The notes beneath the pieces were generated by a model. That model had not been told where the DNA came from. It ran no database searches and worked only from the letters and a program-made list of their open reading frames with translations. Shown piece by piece: positions 26,303-35,590 of a stretch of 64,000 bases of DNA. Made by a program: the position numbers and the translations under genes. Each line of letters opens with the position of its first letter. Position 1 is the first letter of the stretch. Origin of the DNA: Sphingopyxis sp. Root154 (lineage in GTDB: Bacteria > Pseudomonadota > Alphaproteobacteria > Sphingomonadales > Sphingomonadaceae); NCBI RefSeq assembly GCF_001427105.1, contig NZ_LMGI01000001.1:186001-250000 (forward strand), given 5' to 3'.

Positions 26303-27622
26303 TCAGTTTTTCGGACTTGAGTCGCCCGCTAATGCAATAATAAAAACAAAAGACAGTACTGAGCCCGCGCTCATGATCAGGCCGACGTCTGGCAGCGCAT
26401 ACTGCTCCGCGAAAAGAACACCGCCCAGAATTGGCCCGATGGATGCGCCGAAGCGTCCGACACCAATGCCGAAGCCAGTGCCGGTCGCACGCAGTTCAAC
26501 CGGATACGCGGTCGCGAGCAGTGAGTAGAAACCGATTGAAGCTGCCGTGATGAAAATGCCCACGACAACGCCAAGCATGATCAGTGAGGTGAGATCAGCG
26601 CCGGCGCGCGTGAACATTGTGACGCTGATGGCCGATCCGGCGAGCGTGATCAACGTCGCGCCACGCACCGAGATCGCGTTGGCGACAACGGCAAACAACG
26701 GGCCGGAGGCGACTGCTCCGCACATGGTCCACACCAGCACATCGGCTCCGTTGGACGGGGAAAAGCCTAGCGTCACGACAATCGACGGAATCCATTTGAG
26801 GACGAAGTAGAGACACGAAACATGGGAGAGATAGGCCAACGTCAGCAAAATGGTCGGCCGTGCCAACGGCGGCCGCAGAATTGCAAGCACCGCTTTGCCC
26901 CGCACTTCTGACTGCTCCATTTCGCCGAGACGGCTCACCGGCGCATGACCAAAGCGGCGCAGGACCGCATTAATCCGCTCAACTGCTCTTGCAGGTCGCG
27001 CGCGCGTCAGCCAAGCGACGGATTCGGGGATGGCGAACCATGCGAGCGGCAATGCAATTACGGTCAGTATCGCGCCGAAAACAAATACCGAACTCCAGTG
27101 CGTTACCAGCAGGAGGTTGCGCGCGACGATGCCGCCCACGACCAATCCCATTGGGTAGCCCACAACCATCATGGAGAGGACGAGCGAGCGGTGACGCGCA
27201 TTGCTATGCTCACTAACGATCGCCGCCAGCGAGGACATCATGCCTCCGATCCCCAGGCCCGTCAGGAGACGCACGATGGAAAGCTGCAGAACATCACTGG
27301 CAACGATCGCTCCACCCATCCCGACGCTCATGATCACCAGGCAGACTAAAATGGTCAGTCGCCGGCCGAACCGGTCGGCAAGGTTGCCGAACATCAACGA
27401 ACCGAAGCCCATTCCGATCAGTTCCATCGACAGCACCCAGCCGAGCGCATCCGGCGCCAGCTTCCACTCTGCCATCATCCCCGGTGCGGCGAAGCTGATC
27501 GAAGCGGCATCGTAGCCGTCCAGGCCATTGAGGAATACCGCGAGGGCAACAGCGAGCCATTGGCCGCGGCTCATCGGGGATCGATCGATCTGACGCTGCG
27601 GGCAGGTCGCAAAATCGTTCAT
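26303..27622 (-). CDS. MFS transporter (aromatic acid:H+ symporter type)
   Basis: This 439-residue, 12-span carrier has the AAHS-family motif NGLDGYDAASISFAAPG in helix 1, where the DGYD aspartate is needed for transport in related benzoate and protocatechuate carriers. The MFS loop motif GNLADRFGRRLTI lies between helices 2 and 3. ATG 27622 is preceded by GAGAG; the GTG further upstream is less likely. It is the last gene of a receptor, small protein, esterase and carrier operon. It probably moves the acid released by the esterase across the inner membrane. The exact ligand is not readable. Confidence 0.9.
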   Translation of the reverse strand: MNDFATCPQRQIDRSPMSRGQWLAVALAVFLNGLDGYDAASISFAAPGMMAEWKLAPDALGWVLSMELIGMGFGSLMFGNLADRFGRRLTILVCLVIMSVGMGGAIVASDVLQLSIVRLLTGLGIGGMMSSLAAIVSEHSNARHRSLVLSMMVVGYPMGLVVGGIVARNLLLVTHWSSVFVFGAILTVIALPLAWFAIPESVAWLTRARPARAVERINAVLRRFGHAPVSRLGEMEQSEVRGKAVLAILRPPLARPTILLTLAYLSHVSCLYFVLKWIPSIVVTLGFSPSNGADVLVWTMCGAVASGPLFAVVANAISVRGATLITLAGSAISVTMFTRAGADLTSLIMLGVVVGIFITAASIGFYSLLATAYPVELRATGTGFGIGVGRFGASIGPILGGVLFAEQYALPDVGLIMSAGSVLSFVFIIALAGDSSPKN

Positions 27623-27754
27623 GAGTAAACTCTCTTTGACGCCCACTGGATCAGGGTTTCTGCTGCCGCCTTCGCTTTACGATGCAATGTTGAGGCCGCA
27701 TTCCCAACGTTTGCGCCGGACATTGCTGATTCTGGAATATCGTTCGGGCCGCTG

Positions 27755-28834
27755 CTAATGCAGGGCATCAAGGATTTTGGCGGCCTGCTCGTCCCGATAG
27801 GCCCTCCCGTCGATTCCCTTAATCAACGCAGTATTTCCGAGGATCACGATCACAAGCTTTCGCTTGGGCGAGATCATCACGATCTGCCCCTGAAATCCGC
27901 GCATGCTGAACCCGTCGACCGGCCAGCGTGCCACGACGCCGGGGTCGGTTGACCATGGGCCGATCCAGAATTGCCCACCATATCCGCCAGCTGACGCAGC
28001 GGCTGGCGTGGAGACGAACCGGACCCACTCATCCGTCAGAATCCTGCCCCCCGGCGACAGGCCACCGCGCGCGTACAACAGACCAAAGCGCGCGAAGTCG
28101 CGCGTAGTCATTGCCGAATAGGTAGACCCCACCAGCGTACCCGCATCATCGAACCCCAGCGCGGCCGAGCGGATGTTCAAAGGACCAAACAGCTCTTTAT
28201 TGAGGAACTCACGGACTCCGCGCTCTCCCCGTCCGATGGTCCGGCCCACGATCCCGCTCATGACATTGGTGGTGCTGTTGGAATAGGTGAAGTAAGAGCC
28301 GGGCTGATACTTCAGGGGATGATCGGCCGCATGATGCGCCACATCGTGCCGGCCCGATCCGAACAACATCGCCATCGTGTCCGAATTCAGGTCGGCGACG
28401 TCCTCATTGGAATCGATCCCCGAACTCATCTGCAGCAGGTCGATCAGCCTGATCGCGCGTCTGGGGTCGCCTTGGCCGCGCCATTCCGGCACATCTGCTC
28501 GAGCGTGGATATCCAGTTTCCCGGCGCGGTTCAGTATCCCGACCATCGTGCTCGTCAGGCTCTTTGTGATCGAATAGGCCGGGAAGACCGTGTCGGGTCC
28601 ATAGCCTTCTGCATAGCGCTCCGCTGTCACTCGGCCATCCTCGACGACCAGCACGGCCCTTGTGGCTCCGCGATCCTTGAAAAGATCCGCCACCACCGTA
28701 GCCAAGCGCTCATCCGCGCGCGTAGCGCCTTCGCTGGTTGAACGAAGGATCAAATCCGCAACGGGCTGCGCGTTCGCCGAGCAGTTGCCGAAAGACAGAA
28801 TTAGAAGGATGGCGGCAAACGTGGCGCGAATCAT
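27755..28834 (-). CDS. Exported serine hydrolase (class C beta-lactamase fold)
   Basis: This 359-residue protein has a signal peptide (MIRATFAAILLILSFGNCSA; the Cys may make it a lipoprotein). The penicillin-binding fold landmarks are present: the SxxK motif in AYSITKSL (Ser88, Lys91) and YxN in FTYSNSTTN (Tyr184, Asn186). The family includes esterases (EstB type), 6-aminohexanoate-dimer hydrolase (NylB) and true beta-lactamases. The operon with an outer-membrane receptor and an aromatic-acid-type carrier favours an esterase or amidase acting in the periplasm. GGGAG lies six bases before ATG 28834. Confidence 0.88.
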   Translation of the reverse strand: MIRATFAAILLILSFGNCSANAQPVADLILRSTSEGATRADERLATVVADLFKDRGATRAVLVVEDGRVTAERYAEGYGPDTVFPAYSITKSLTSTMVGILNRAGKLDIHARADVPEWRGQGDPRRAIRLIDLLQMSSGIDSNEDVADLNSDTMAMLFGSGRHDVAHHAADHPLKYQPGSYFTYSNSTTNVMSGIVGRTIGRGERGVREFLNKELFGPLNIRSAALGFDDAGTLVGSTYSAMTTRDFARFGLLYARGGLSPGGRILTDEWVRFVSTPAAASAGGYGGQFWIGPWSTDPGVVARWPVDGFSMRGFQGQIVMISPKRKLVIVILGNTALIKGIDGRAYRDEQAAKILDALH

Positions 28835-28958
28835 GTCGGACTCCCATCTTCCTGTGTCGAAAACACTGCGCTCGTACAGAGCCAGCCTGCCCCGACAGAT
28901 GCTTGCGTGCCGTGTTTGAGGATCGACAGCCGCCAAGCGATCGGCGTGGCCAGTTCCA

Positions 28959-29294
28959 TCAATCCAGCCGGCAGCCTTGCGCGGGGGTTTGCAGCCGCGC
29001 CACCCCGTTCCAGCGACCGTAGGAAACGCGAACCAGGGACTGCTGGAAATCGGGCTCGATCAACAGCCCCTTATCCGTCGAAATCATGTCCGACCGGCAG
29101 GCCCGCTCATCCGCCTTTTCGACGAACAGGCAACTGCACATGAGGTAGGCGGACAGGTTCGCAGTTGTTTGCAAAACCTCGTCAGCCGGATTCAGCGGCA
29201 GGGTCTCGATCTGCCGTTCAGAACGCGCCGCCTCAGGCAATCCGGAAAAACTCGCGAGCAGCGGAAACGCCATTAGAATGTCTAAGAATCTCAT
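28959..29294 (-). CDS. Small secreted Cys-containing protein
   Basis: This 111-residue protein begins with a hydrophobic signal-like stretch (FLDILMAFPLLASFSGLP). Its mature part has four cysteines (MCSCLF, RACRSD, QGCRLD), suggesting disulphides in the periplasm. AAGGAA lies 8 bases before ATG 29294, and a GTG directly before it is an alternative start. It sits between the TonB receptor and the esterase and shares their transcript. I do not recognise it; an accessory to the esterase is a guess. Confidence 0.55.
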   Translation of the reverse strand: MRFLDILMAFPLLASFSGLPEAARSERQIETLPLNPADEVLQTTANLSAYLMCSCLFVEKADERACRSDMISTDKGLLIEPDFQQSLVRVSYGRWNGVARLQTPAQGCRLD

Positions 29295-29401
29295 CACGCT
29301 TTTCCTTGTGCATTATGGATCGCCGGTGCCCCTCGCCACCGGTTACACCATCGAGGAGCCACGAGACGGCATGGCCCAGGCCGGAAGCTCCCATGTGCGC
29401 G

Positions 29402-31675
29402 CTAGAACCGATACGATGCCCGGACACCATATGTGCGAGGTTGTTCGTAGGTGCTGAGGTACGTGCCGGCGAGCACGACATTTGCGCTGTTACGAACGAG
29501 CTTGTTGGTCGCGTTGCGAATATAGGCCTGCATCGTCCACCTGTCGTCGGCGGTTTGGAACGTGATGGTGCCGTCCAGTTTCGCGTAGGCGGGCACTCTG
29601 TCCATCGGCAGGTTGAACTCGCGCAAATAGGTGCGGCTTTGCCAATAGACTGAAGCACCCGGTGCGATCGTGGCGCCATTTGCGAGCTGGAACGTATGCG
29701 TATACTCCCCGCGCAAGGAGAAATCGGGCGCGTTGATGAGCTGATTGTCATCGAGAGACGCGACGACCCTACCGGTGTATGGATTGATCGTGTCGCGATA
29801 TCGGGAATAGCGGGCATTCAACCAATTGAAGAAGCCCGTGAACCGATCATTGTCGCTGATCTGCCACTGCGCTTCCATCTCGACGCCGTAGACGCGGGCT
29901 CGCGCGGCATTGGTCGTCGTTTGAATCGGCTGCCCGCCGGTGGCCTGCACAAATTGCACGATCTGCAGGTTGGAATAATCCATGTAGAACGCCGCGATGT
30001 TCAAGCGCAGTTGATCGAAGAGCCGTGTCTTGAGGCCGAGCTCATAGTTCGTCACGGTTTCCGGTGCGAACTCGAGCGGAATGCCCGGCAGCTGGCGATT
30101 GAGGCCGCCCGATTTGAAGCCCGTCGACACGGTGCCATATGCGAGCGTCTGACTATCCAGATCGAATTCCAGGCCCCCGCGCCAGGTTGTCTTGGACCAG
30201 GATCCCTCGGCAGACCCGCCCGGCGCTCCGCTACATCCCGGGTGCGCCGGATTATAAAGGCTCTGCTCGAGCTGCTCATAGGTCTGGCCAATCCCGCAGA
30301 TCAGCACAACCGAGCCGTTCAGATTTCCTTCGGACCTTTCCTTGCTGAAACGAACGCCGGCGATTGCGCGAATGCCGGGCGAGATATTGTAGGTAAGCTG
30401 ATCGAAAATCCCCCAGGACCGCGTCTTGTAACCGATCGCGCGCCGCCCGGCGGGACTGCCGGCAACATAGCCGAAGCGAAGCTGGTTGAAATGCGCGGGA
30501 TTGAAGAAGCTTTCTTCCTCATAGAAATAATTGGCACCCATCACGTTGAACAGCCTGTCGTTCTCGAACGAGAAGTTCAGCTCGTGATAAGTGTTCTGAT
30601 CCTGACCGTCGCGGATCAGGTCGGCCAGCGAAACGGCAGCGCCGCCGGTCGACGCACGGAAAAAATGGCGCAGATTCTGGTAGCCGGCAGTGTAGGACAG
30701 CGAAGCGCCGCCGCCGACGTCCAGTCGCATCGCAGATCGCAGCATCAGATTGTCGATCTGCGCATAAGGGCTGGGGGATGCCGGCACCTGGGGATTTGAG
30801 AATGGGTTGCGGCCATCGAGCGTTTCGCCGCTGGTGTTGACCTGATAATCCAGACCCGGCGTTCCGCGGATCCGGTCGTTCTGAACGGTAACGCGCCAGG
30901 AGAATGCGGAACTGGGGTTCCACAGGATCGACAGCCTGCCCGAGACATCGTCGGCCATCCCATAGTTGCGGTCGGTGCTGACGCTGCCGCCGCTCGTGTT
31001 GTAAATGCCGTCGTTCTTACGAATCGAACCGGCAAAACGGACCGCCAGCGTTTCGGAGATGGGCACATTGACCATCGCCTCGGCCTGAATATCGTTGAAC
31101 CTGCCGTACGAGAGCGAGGCCGAGCCCTCCAGATCGAACTTCGGCTCATTGGTAAAAACGTTGAAGTTGCCCGCAGTCGAATTGCGCCCGTATAGCGTCC
31201 CCTGCGGGCCGCGCAGCACCTCGACACGGCCCAGGTCATAAAGGCTGCCGATCAGTCCCTGCGTGCGTGGCGAATAAACACCATCGAAATAGGTGGCGAC
31301 AGTGGGCTGTCCGCCGGGGTTGTTGCTGGTGTTCGTGATGCCTCTGATCGTGACCTGGACGGAACCCGCATAACCGATGGTCCGGATTGTCACATTGGGC
31401 ACGCTTTTGCCGATGTCCTTGAGTTCGGTCACGCCGGCTGCCTGCAATGCGGCACCGTCGAGCGCGGTGATGGCGATGGGCGTTCTCGAAAGCGACGCGC
31501 TCCGCTTGTTGGCGGTCACGACGATGTCGTCAGATGATTTCCCCGCATCCGCTTCGCTCGCGTCGGCCTCCGCTCGCGGCGCCTCGGTGGTCTGCGCGAC
31601 CGCACTCGAGGCGCTGAACGCGCACGCAAGCGCGGCGACGCCGCCGGCCAGGTTCATCTTCAAACGAGCTGTCAT
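29402..31675 (-). CDS. TonB-dependent outer-membrane receptor
   Basis: This 757-residue receptor has a signal peptide (ending ASSAVAQ), a TonB-box-like DIVVTANKR, a plug (VQVTIRGITNTSNNPGGQPT, EVLRGPQGTLYGRNST) and a barrel ending YGVRASYRF with the expected terminal aromatic. GGGAGGG lies five bases before the ATG. It is the first gene of an operon with a small secreted protein, an esterase and an MFS carrier. It diverges from a TetR regulator across a promoter with a perfect palindrome. The layout points to uptake of an ester or amide rather than a siderophore. Confidence 0.93.
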   Translation of the reverse strand: MTARLKMNLAGGVAALACAFSASSAVAQTTEAPRAEADASEADAGKSSDDIVVTANKRSASLSRTPIAITALDGAALQAAGVTELKDIGKSVPNVTIRTIGYAGSVQVTIRGITNTSNNPGGQPTVATYFDGVYSPRTQGLIGSLYDLGRVEVLRGPQGTLYGRNSTAGNFNVFTNEPKFDLEGSASLSYGRFNDIQAEAMVNVPISETLAVRFAGSIRKNDGIYNTSGGSVSTDRNYGMADDVSGRLSILWNPSSAFSWRVTVQNDRIRGTPGLDYQVNTSGETLDGRNPFSNPQVPASPSPYAQIDNLMLRSAMRLDVGGGASLSYTAGYQNLRHFFRASTGGAAVSLADLIRDGQDQNTYHELNFSFENDRLFNVMGANYFYEEESFFNPAHFNQLRFGYVAGSPAGRRAIGYKTRSWGIFDQLTYNISPGIRAIAGVRFSKERSEGNLNGSVVLICGIGQTYEQLEQSLYNPAHPGCSGAPGGSAEGSWSKTTWRGGLEFDLDSQTLAYGTVSTGFKSGGLNRQLPGIPLEFAPETVTNYELGLKTRLFDQLRLNIAAFYMDYSNLQIVQFVQATGGQPIQTTTNAARARVYGVEMEAQWQISDNDRFTGFFNWLNARYSRYRDTINPYTGRVVASLDDNQLINAPDFSLRGEYTHTFQLANGATIAPGASVYWQSRTYLREFNLPMDRVPAYAKLDGTITFQTADDRWTMQAYIRNATNKLVRNSANVVLAGTYLSTYEQPRTYGVRASYRF

Positions 31676-31687
31676 GCCACCCTCCCT

Positions 31688-31728
31688 ATAATGTTTGTTT
31701 ATATTTAATTATTCAACGTCCGTTGAAT
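31688..31728 (-). promoter_or_regulatory. Receptor-operon promoter with 18-bp palindromic operator
   Basis: On the minus strand a -35-like TTGAAT (complement of 31711-31716) and -10-like CATTAT (complement of 31688-31693) are 17 bp apart and point at the receptor gene. The -35 is inside a near-perfect palindrome ATTCAACG-TC-CGTTGAAT (31711-31728, 8-bp arms). A TetR dimer bound here would block the promoter; the divergent TetR gene is the natural candidate. Confidence 0.55.
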
Positions 31729-31810
31729 GGATGGCGGAAAAAGGACTCTTCCCCGCGACTCATCCACCCTCGGATCATTAAATTATTCACGAAAAATTGT
31801 ACCGGTCAAC

Positions 31811-31834
31811 ATATTTCATCGGTCGTAGAAATAT
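31811..31834. promoter_or_regulatory. Second dyad near the tetR start
   Basis: ATATTTC and GAAATAT form 7-bp inverted arms separated by 10 bp, about 50 bp before the tetR start. It may be an autoregulatory site, or only an AT-rich promoter feature. It does not resemble the palindrome at 31711. Confidence 0.3.
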
Positions 31835-31885
31835 ATTGACTCGTAACATGTAAATGAGCAGGGTAGCGGCTCTTAGGAGAGGGCG

Positions 31886-32644
31886 TTGACCATCGATATC
31901 AAGCAGCAGAAGGGCGGAAAGCAGAAGAAGGGCGGAGGCGATCCCCAGGTTGCGATCCCCGGCCCTCGTGCAACGCCACGTGGTCGACCGGCCAAATTCG
32001 ACGACAGCGCAGATCGGAGCACCGGGATATTGGATGCGGCCGAAGCGCTGTTTGCTGCGCACGGTTTCTACGGCGTGACGGTTCGCCAGGTTGCGAACGA
32101 AGCTGGCGTCGATCCGGCCCTGCTGAACTATTACTTCGGGTCGAAACGCGGCTTGTTCGACGCGGTGCTCAGCCGGCGCGCGGAATTGGTCAACGAGCGT
32201 CGAATGGAATCGATGCGCCGCTACGAAGCCTCTACCGCGGCGATGACGGTGGAAGGCTGCCTCACCGCCTTCCTGGAGCCTGTCCTGTATCTGTGGGAGG
32301 CCGGCGGCGACAAATGGCGCAACTATCTGCGACTTGTCGCCTTGGTCAACAGCACGCCTTCGTGGGGAGGCACTGCGATGAACGAGTTTTTCGATCCCGT
32401 GATCGAGCGGCTGATCGAGCTTTTCAAGCGCGTGCTACCCGAGGCGCGCGATGAAGATCTGTACTGGTGTTACAACTTCGCCTCCGGCGCACTGTCGCTA
32501 TCGTTCGCAGACACCGGCCGTATCGACAAACTGTCCGGCGGCCTTTGTCGCTCGGGCGATGTTGCGGCCGTCCGCAAACGCCTTTCTTTCTTCCTCGCTA
32601 CCGGTACTTCGGAGCTGTGCCGCCGTCTGGCGGATGGAAGCTAA
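31886..32644 (+). CDS. TetR-family transcriptional regulator
   Basis: This 252-residue regulator has a long basic N-terminal tail (QQKGGKQKKGGG) before the HTH (ILDAAEALFAAHGFYGVTVR, then QVANEAGVDPALLNYYFGSK). The C-terminal ligand domain resembles the CerR/DUF1956 type (FLEPVLYLWEAGGDKWRNYL). The start is TTG 31886, with AGGAGA five bases upstream; no better start exists. It is divergent from the receptor/esterase/carrier operon and is followed 97 bp later by the acyl-CoA ligase. It may link import of the substrate to its CoA activation. Confidence 0.9.
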   Translation: MTIDIKQQKGGKQKKGGGDPQVAIPGPRATPRGRPAKFDDSADRSTGILDAAEALFAAHGFYGVTVRQVANEAGVDPALLNYYFGSKRGLFDAVLSRRAELVNERRMESMRRYEASTAAMTVEGCLTAFLEPVLYLWEAGGDKWRNYLRLVALVNSTPSWGGTAMNEFFDPVIERLIELFKRVLPEARDEDLYWCYNFASGALSLSFADTGRIDKLSGGLCRSGDVAAVRKRLSFFLATGTSELCRRLADGS

Positions 32645-32741
32645 GCGCGCCGAGCCGAACCGCTCATCAATCGGAGCGCTGCTTGCCCCGGCCGCCTAGG
32701 CTGCGGCGACCGCTGAGCCCGATCCAGCACGGGATTGCGAC

Positions 32742-34352
32742 ATGTACGAGTTCCTAAGACAGTCCTCGCATTGGACGCTACCGGACGTTCTTGCTTGGCA
32801 AGCCCAAGAGCGGCCTTCGAAGACGTTCATCGAACTTGTGGACGGGCCCGACTTATCGTTCAGACAAGCGTTCGAATGGTCCGGCCAGGTCGCGTCACAC
32901 TTCCACAATCTGGGAGTCCGCTCAGGCGATTCGGTGATCGTGATGCTGCCGAACGACCTTGACTTTATCGCGGTCTGGCTTGGCCTCGCCCGGCTCGGCG
33001 CGGTCGCGGTTTTGCTCAATACGGAACTGATCGGCGCGTTTCTCGAGCATCAGATCGTCGACAGCGGCGCCGGATTGGCCGTCGTGGCCGAGCCGATGCT
33101 CAGCAGAGTCATGGAGATATCCGATCGCGTGCCGTCACTGCGGTCGATTGTCATTGCCGGCACATCGGACTGGCTCGATGCGCGCGACACGGGCTTGCAC
33201 CTGTCACCGCTGACTGAATGGCGAAGGTGCGGGTCATATTCCGGTGCCGCGCCGCGCGCCTTCGATGTTGCCCATGTCATGTACACGTCGGGCACCACCG
33301 GCCCTGCCAAAGGCGTAATGATGCCGCACGCGCATTGCTTTCTATATGGTCTCGGCGCGATCGATAACCTCGATCTGAACGAAGACGACAGATATTATGT
33401 GACCCTCCCCCTGTATCACGCCAACGGCTTGTTCATGCAGGTCTATGCGTGCCTGATTGCTGGCGCGACCGTCATACTGAAATCCCGGTTTAGCGCGCAG
33501 GACTGGCTTCCGGACATTCGCCGACATCGTGCCACATTGACCAATACACTGGGTGTCGTCGCGCCTTTTATATTCGCGCAACCACGTTCCAGCGACGATA
33601 CGGACCACCAGCTCCGTGCCATCGTCGCCGCACCTAACCCAGCCGAACTGCAGCAGATCTGGCAAGACCGGTTTGGCTTGGCGAACGTCTTGTCCGGATT
33701 TGGCATGACCGAGGTCAATATCCCCGTCTGGGGCCGCGTGGGTGTCGAAACACCGCCCGGCGCGGCAGGCCTTGTCTACAACCGCTATTTCGAGGTTCAG
33801 ATCGTTGACCCCGACAGTGACATTGCCCGCCCGGCCGGTGAGGCCGGCGAGATCGTCGTGCGACCAAAAGCGCCGTTCGGTTTCATGGTGGGCTATCACG
33901 GACTTCCCGAAAAGACAGTGGAAGCCTGGCGAAACCTATGGTTCCACACCGGAGATGCAGGCTTCATGGACCAGGATGGATTCATATATTTCGTAGATCG
34001 TATCCGAGACTGCATCCGTCGGCGTGGGCACAATATTTCGTCAGCCGAAATCGAGAACGCCCTGCTGCCCATGCCGGGCATCGTGGAAGTAGCGGCGTAT
34101 GGCGTGCCTTCCGAGATGTCCGGAGGGGAAGACGAGATCATGATAACCGTCGTGAAAGCGACGGGTAAATCGCTGGCTCCGGAAGATATATGCTCGTTCT
34201 CCGACAAGCACCTCCCTAGGTTCGCCAAGATCAGATACATAAGATTTACTGACTCCCTTCCGAAGACTTCAACCGGAAAGGTGCAAAAGACCGATATCCG
34301 TAGGCTAGGAATACCTTCCGATGCCTGGGATAGGAACAGATTCAAACTATAA
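32742..34352 (+). CDS. AMP-forming acyl-CoA synthetase 1
   Basis: This 536-residue ANL-family ligase would activate a carboxylic acid with ATP and CoA. The phosphate-binding loop YTSGTTGPAKG lies at 181-191. The middle core has GFGMTEVN, the hinge aspartate region WFHTGDAGFMD...FIYFVDRIRD, and the catalytic lysine is in PKTSTGKVQK (Lys513). It resembles the CaiC/crotonobetaine and FadD3-like branch. GGGA precedes the ATG. It is the first of a catabolic series (thiolase, SDR, crotonases) and lies next to the TetR gene. The substrate acid is unknown; a cyclic or aromatic acid is suggested by the nearby carrier. Confidence 0.9.
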   Translation: MYEFLRQSSHWTLPDVLAWQAQERPSKTFIELVDGPDLSFRQAFEWSGQVASHFHNLGVRSGDSVIVMLPNDLDFIAVWLGLARLGAVAVLLNTELIGAFLEHQIVDSGAGLAVVAEPMLSRVMEISDRVPSLRSIVIAGTSDWLDARDTGLHLSPLTEWRRCGSYSGAAPRAFDVAHVMYTSGTTGPAKGVMMPHAHCFLYGLGAIDNLDLNEDDRYYVTLPLYHANGLFMQVYACLIAGATVILKSRFSAQDWLPDIRRHRATLTNTLGVVAPFIFAQPRSSDDTDHQLRAIVAAPNPAELQQIWQDRFGLANVLSGFGMTEVNIPVWGRVGVETPPGAAGLVYNRYFEVQIVDPDSDIARPAGEAGEIVVRPKAPFGFMVGYHGLPEKTVEAWRNLWFHTGDAGFMDQDGFIYFVDRIRDCIRRRGHNISSAEIENALLPMPGIVEVAAYGVPSEMSGGEDEIMITVVKATGKSLAPEDICSFSDKHLPRFAKIRYIRFTDSLPKTSTGKVQKTDIRRLGIPSDAWDRNRFKL

Positions 34353-34405
34353 TCCAGAAATATACTGAAATTTGTCGATCATCATTGTTTCTTCAGGAGT
34401 GGACT

Positions 34406-35590
34406 ATGAGCAATGCACGTGTCGCTGGGGTCGGAATGATCCCCTTTACCAAACCCGGCCAGAGCGAAGATTGGGATGTAATGGCTGAGAAGGCGATCCG
34501 GCTTGCACTGAAGGATGCCGGCATCGACTACGACCTGGTTCAGCAAGCCTATGCCGGCTTCGTCTATGCGGATTCGACGGCGGGCCAGTCCGCCATTTAT
34601 CGCGTGGGCTGTACCGGAATTCCGATCATCAACGTCAACAACAACTGCTCGACAGGATCGACGGCGCTCTATCTCGCTCGTCAGGCGATCGAACATGGCG
34701 TGGCGGACTGCGTGTTGGCGGTCGGTTTCGAGCAGATGGTGCCCGGCGCGCTCGGCATGGTGTTCAATGACCGGAAGCGCACGCTGGATTTTCACCTGTC
34801 AAAACAAGCCGAAGTCCTGGGCTGGGACGATAGCGTTCCGATGGCAGCACAGCAATTTGGCGGGGCGGGACTCGATTATCAGCAGCGCTATGGGATTGAC
34901 GATGAGGTTTTCGGCCTGGTGTCGGTCAAGGCGCGCCGGCATGCCGCGAACAATCCACTGGCGCTGTTCCGCGCACCGGTGACGCTGGAAGAAGTGATGG
35001 CATCGAAGCATCTATATGGGCCGGTCACTCGCCTTCAGGCTTGCCCGCCGACATGCGGTGCCGCCGCTGCAGTATTGGTTTCGCCGCGCTTCGCGGCGAA
35101 ACACGGGCTGAACGCGCCGGTCGAGATCGTCGCGCAGGCCATGACCACGGATTATGCCGACACCTGGGAAGGCCGCTCGATGATGTCGGTGGTCGGCTAC
35201 GATACCACGCGCAAGGCCGCGAACGAGATTTACGCGAAAGCGGGGATCGGCCCCGAGGACATTCAGGTCGTTGAGCTGCACGACTGCTTCGCTCCGAACG
35301 AGCTTATTACCTATGAAGCACTTGGACTCTGCCAGCCGGGCGGCGCCGAGGCCTATATCCGCGACAACCGCAACAGCTATGGCGGCGATCATGTGACGAA
35401 TCCCTCCGGTGGCCTGCTGTCCAAGGGGCACCCGCTCGGTGCCACCGGCCTTGCCCAATGTTATGAGCTGACGCACCAGCTCCGCGGCACGGCCGACGCC
35501 CGTCAGGTCGAAAACGCCAGATTCGCGCTTCAGCACAATCTGGGTCTGGGGAGCGCTTGTGTCGTCACGCTGTACGGCAAGGTTGCATGA
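34406..35590 (+). CDS. SCP-x type thiolase/acetyl-CoA acyltransferase-like
   Basis: This 394-residue thiolase is close to the N-terminal domain of sterol carrier protein x, with the nucleophile in INVNNNCSTGSTA (Cys81), HDCFAPNE, GGLLSKGHPLGATG (His342) and a late cysteine (GSACVV, Cys385). These are all present, so it is a degradative thiolase rather than an inactive lipid-transfer homologue. SCP-x thiolases cut branched 3-oxoacyl-CoAs such as steroid side chains. No DUF35 partner is adjacent, which argues against an Ltp2-type aldolase. ATG 34406 has GGAG upstream. It overlaps the next SDR gene by 4 bp. Confidence 0.88.
   Translation: MSNARVAGVGMIPFTKPGQSEDWDVMAEKAIRLALKDAGIDYDLVQQAYAGFVYADSTAGQSAIYRVGCTGIPIINVNNNCSTGSTALYLARQAIEHGVADCVLAVGFEQMVPGALGMVFNDRKRTLDFHLSKQAEVLGWDDSVPMAAQQFGGAGLDYQQRYGIDDEVFGLVSVKARRHAANNPLALFRAPVTLEEVMASKHLYGPVTRLQACPPTCGAAAAVLVSPRFAAKHGLNAPVEIVAQAMTTDYADTWEGRSMMSVVGYDTTRKAANEIYAKAGIGPEDIQVVELHDCFAPNELITYEALGLCQPGGAEAYIRDNRNSYGGDHVTNPSGGLLSKGHPLGATGLAQCYELTHQLRGTADARQVENARFALQHNLGLGSACVVTLYGKVA

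Noticed and set aside
34406..35590. Ltp2-type steroid side-chain aldolase assignment
   Set aside because: The protein keeps the SCP-x thiolase cysteine (NNNCSTGS) and there is no adjacent DUF35 partner gene.
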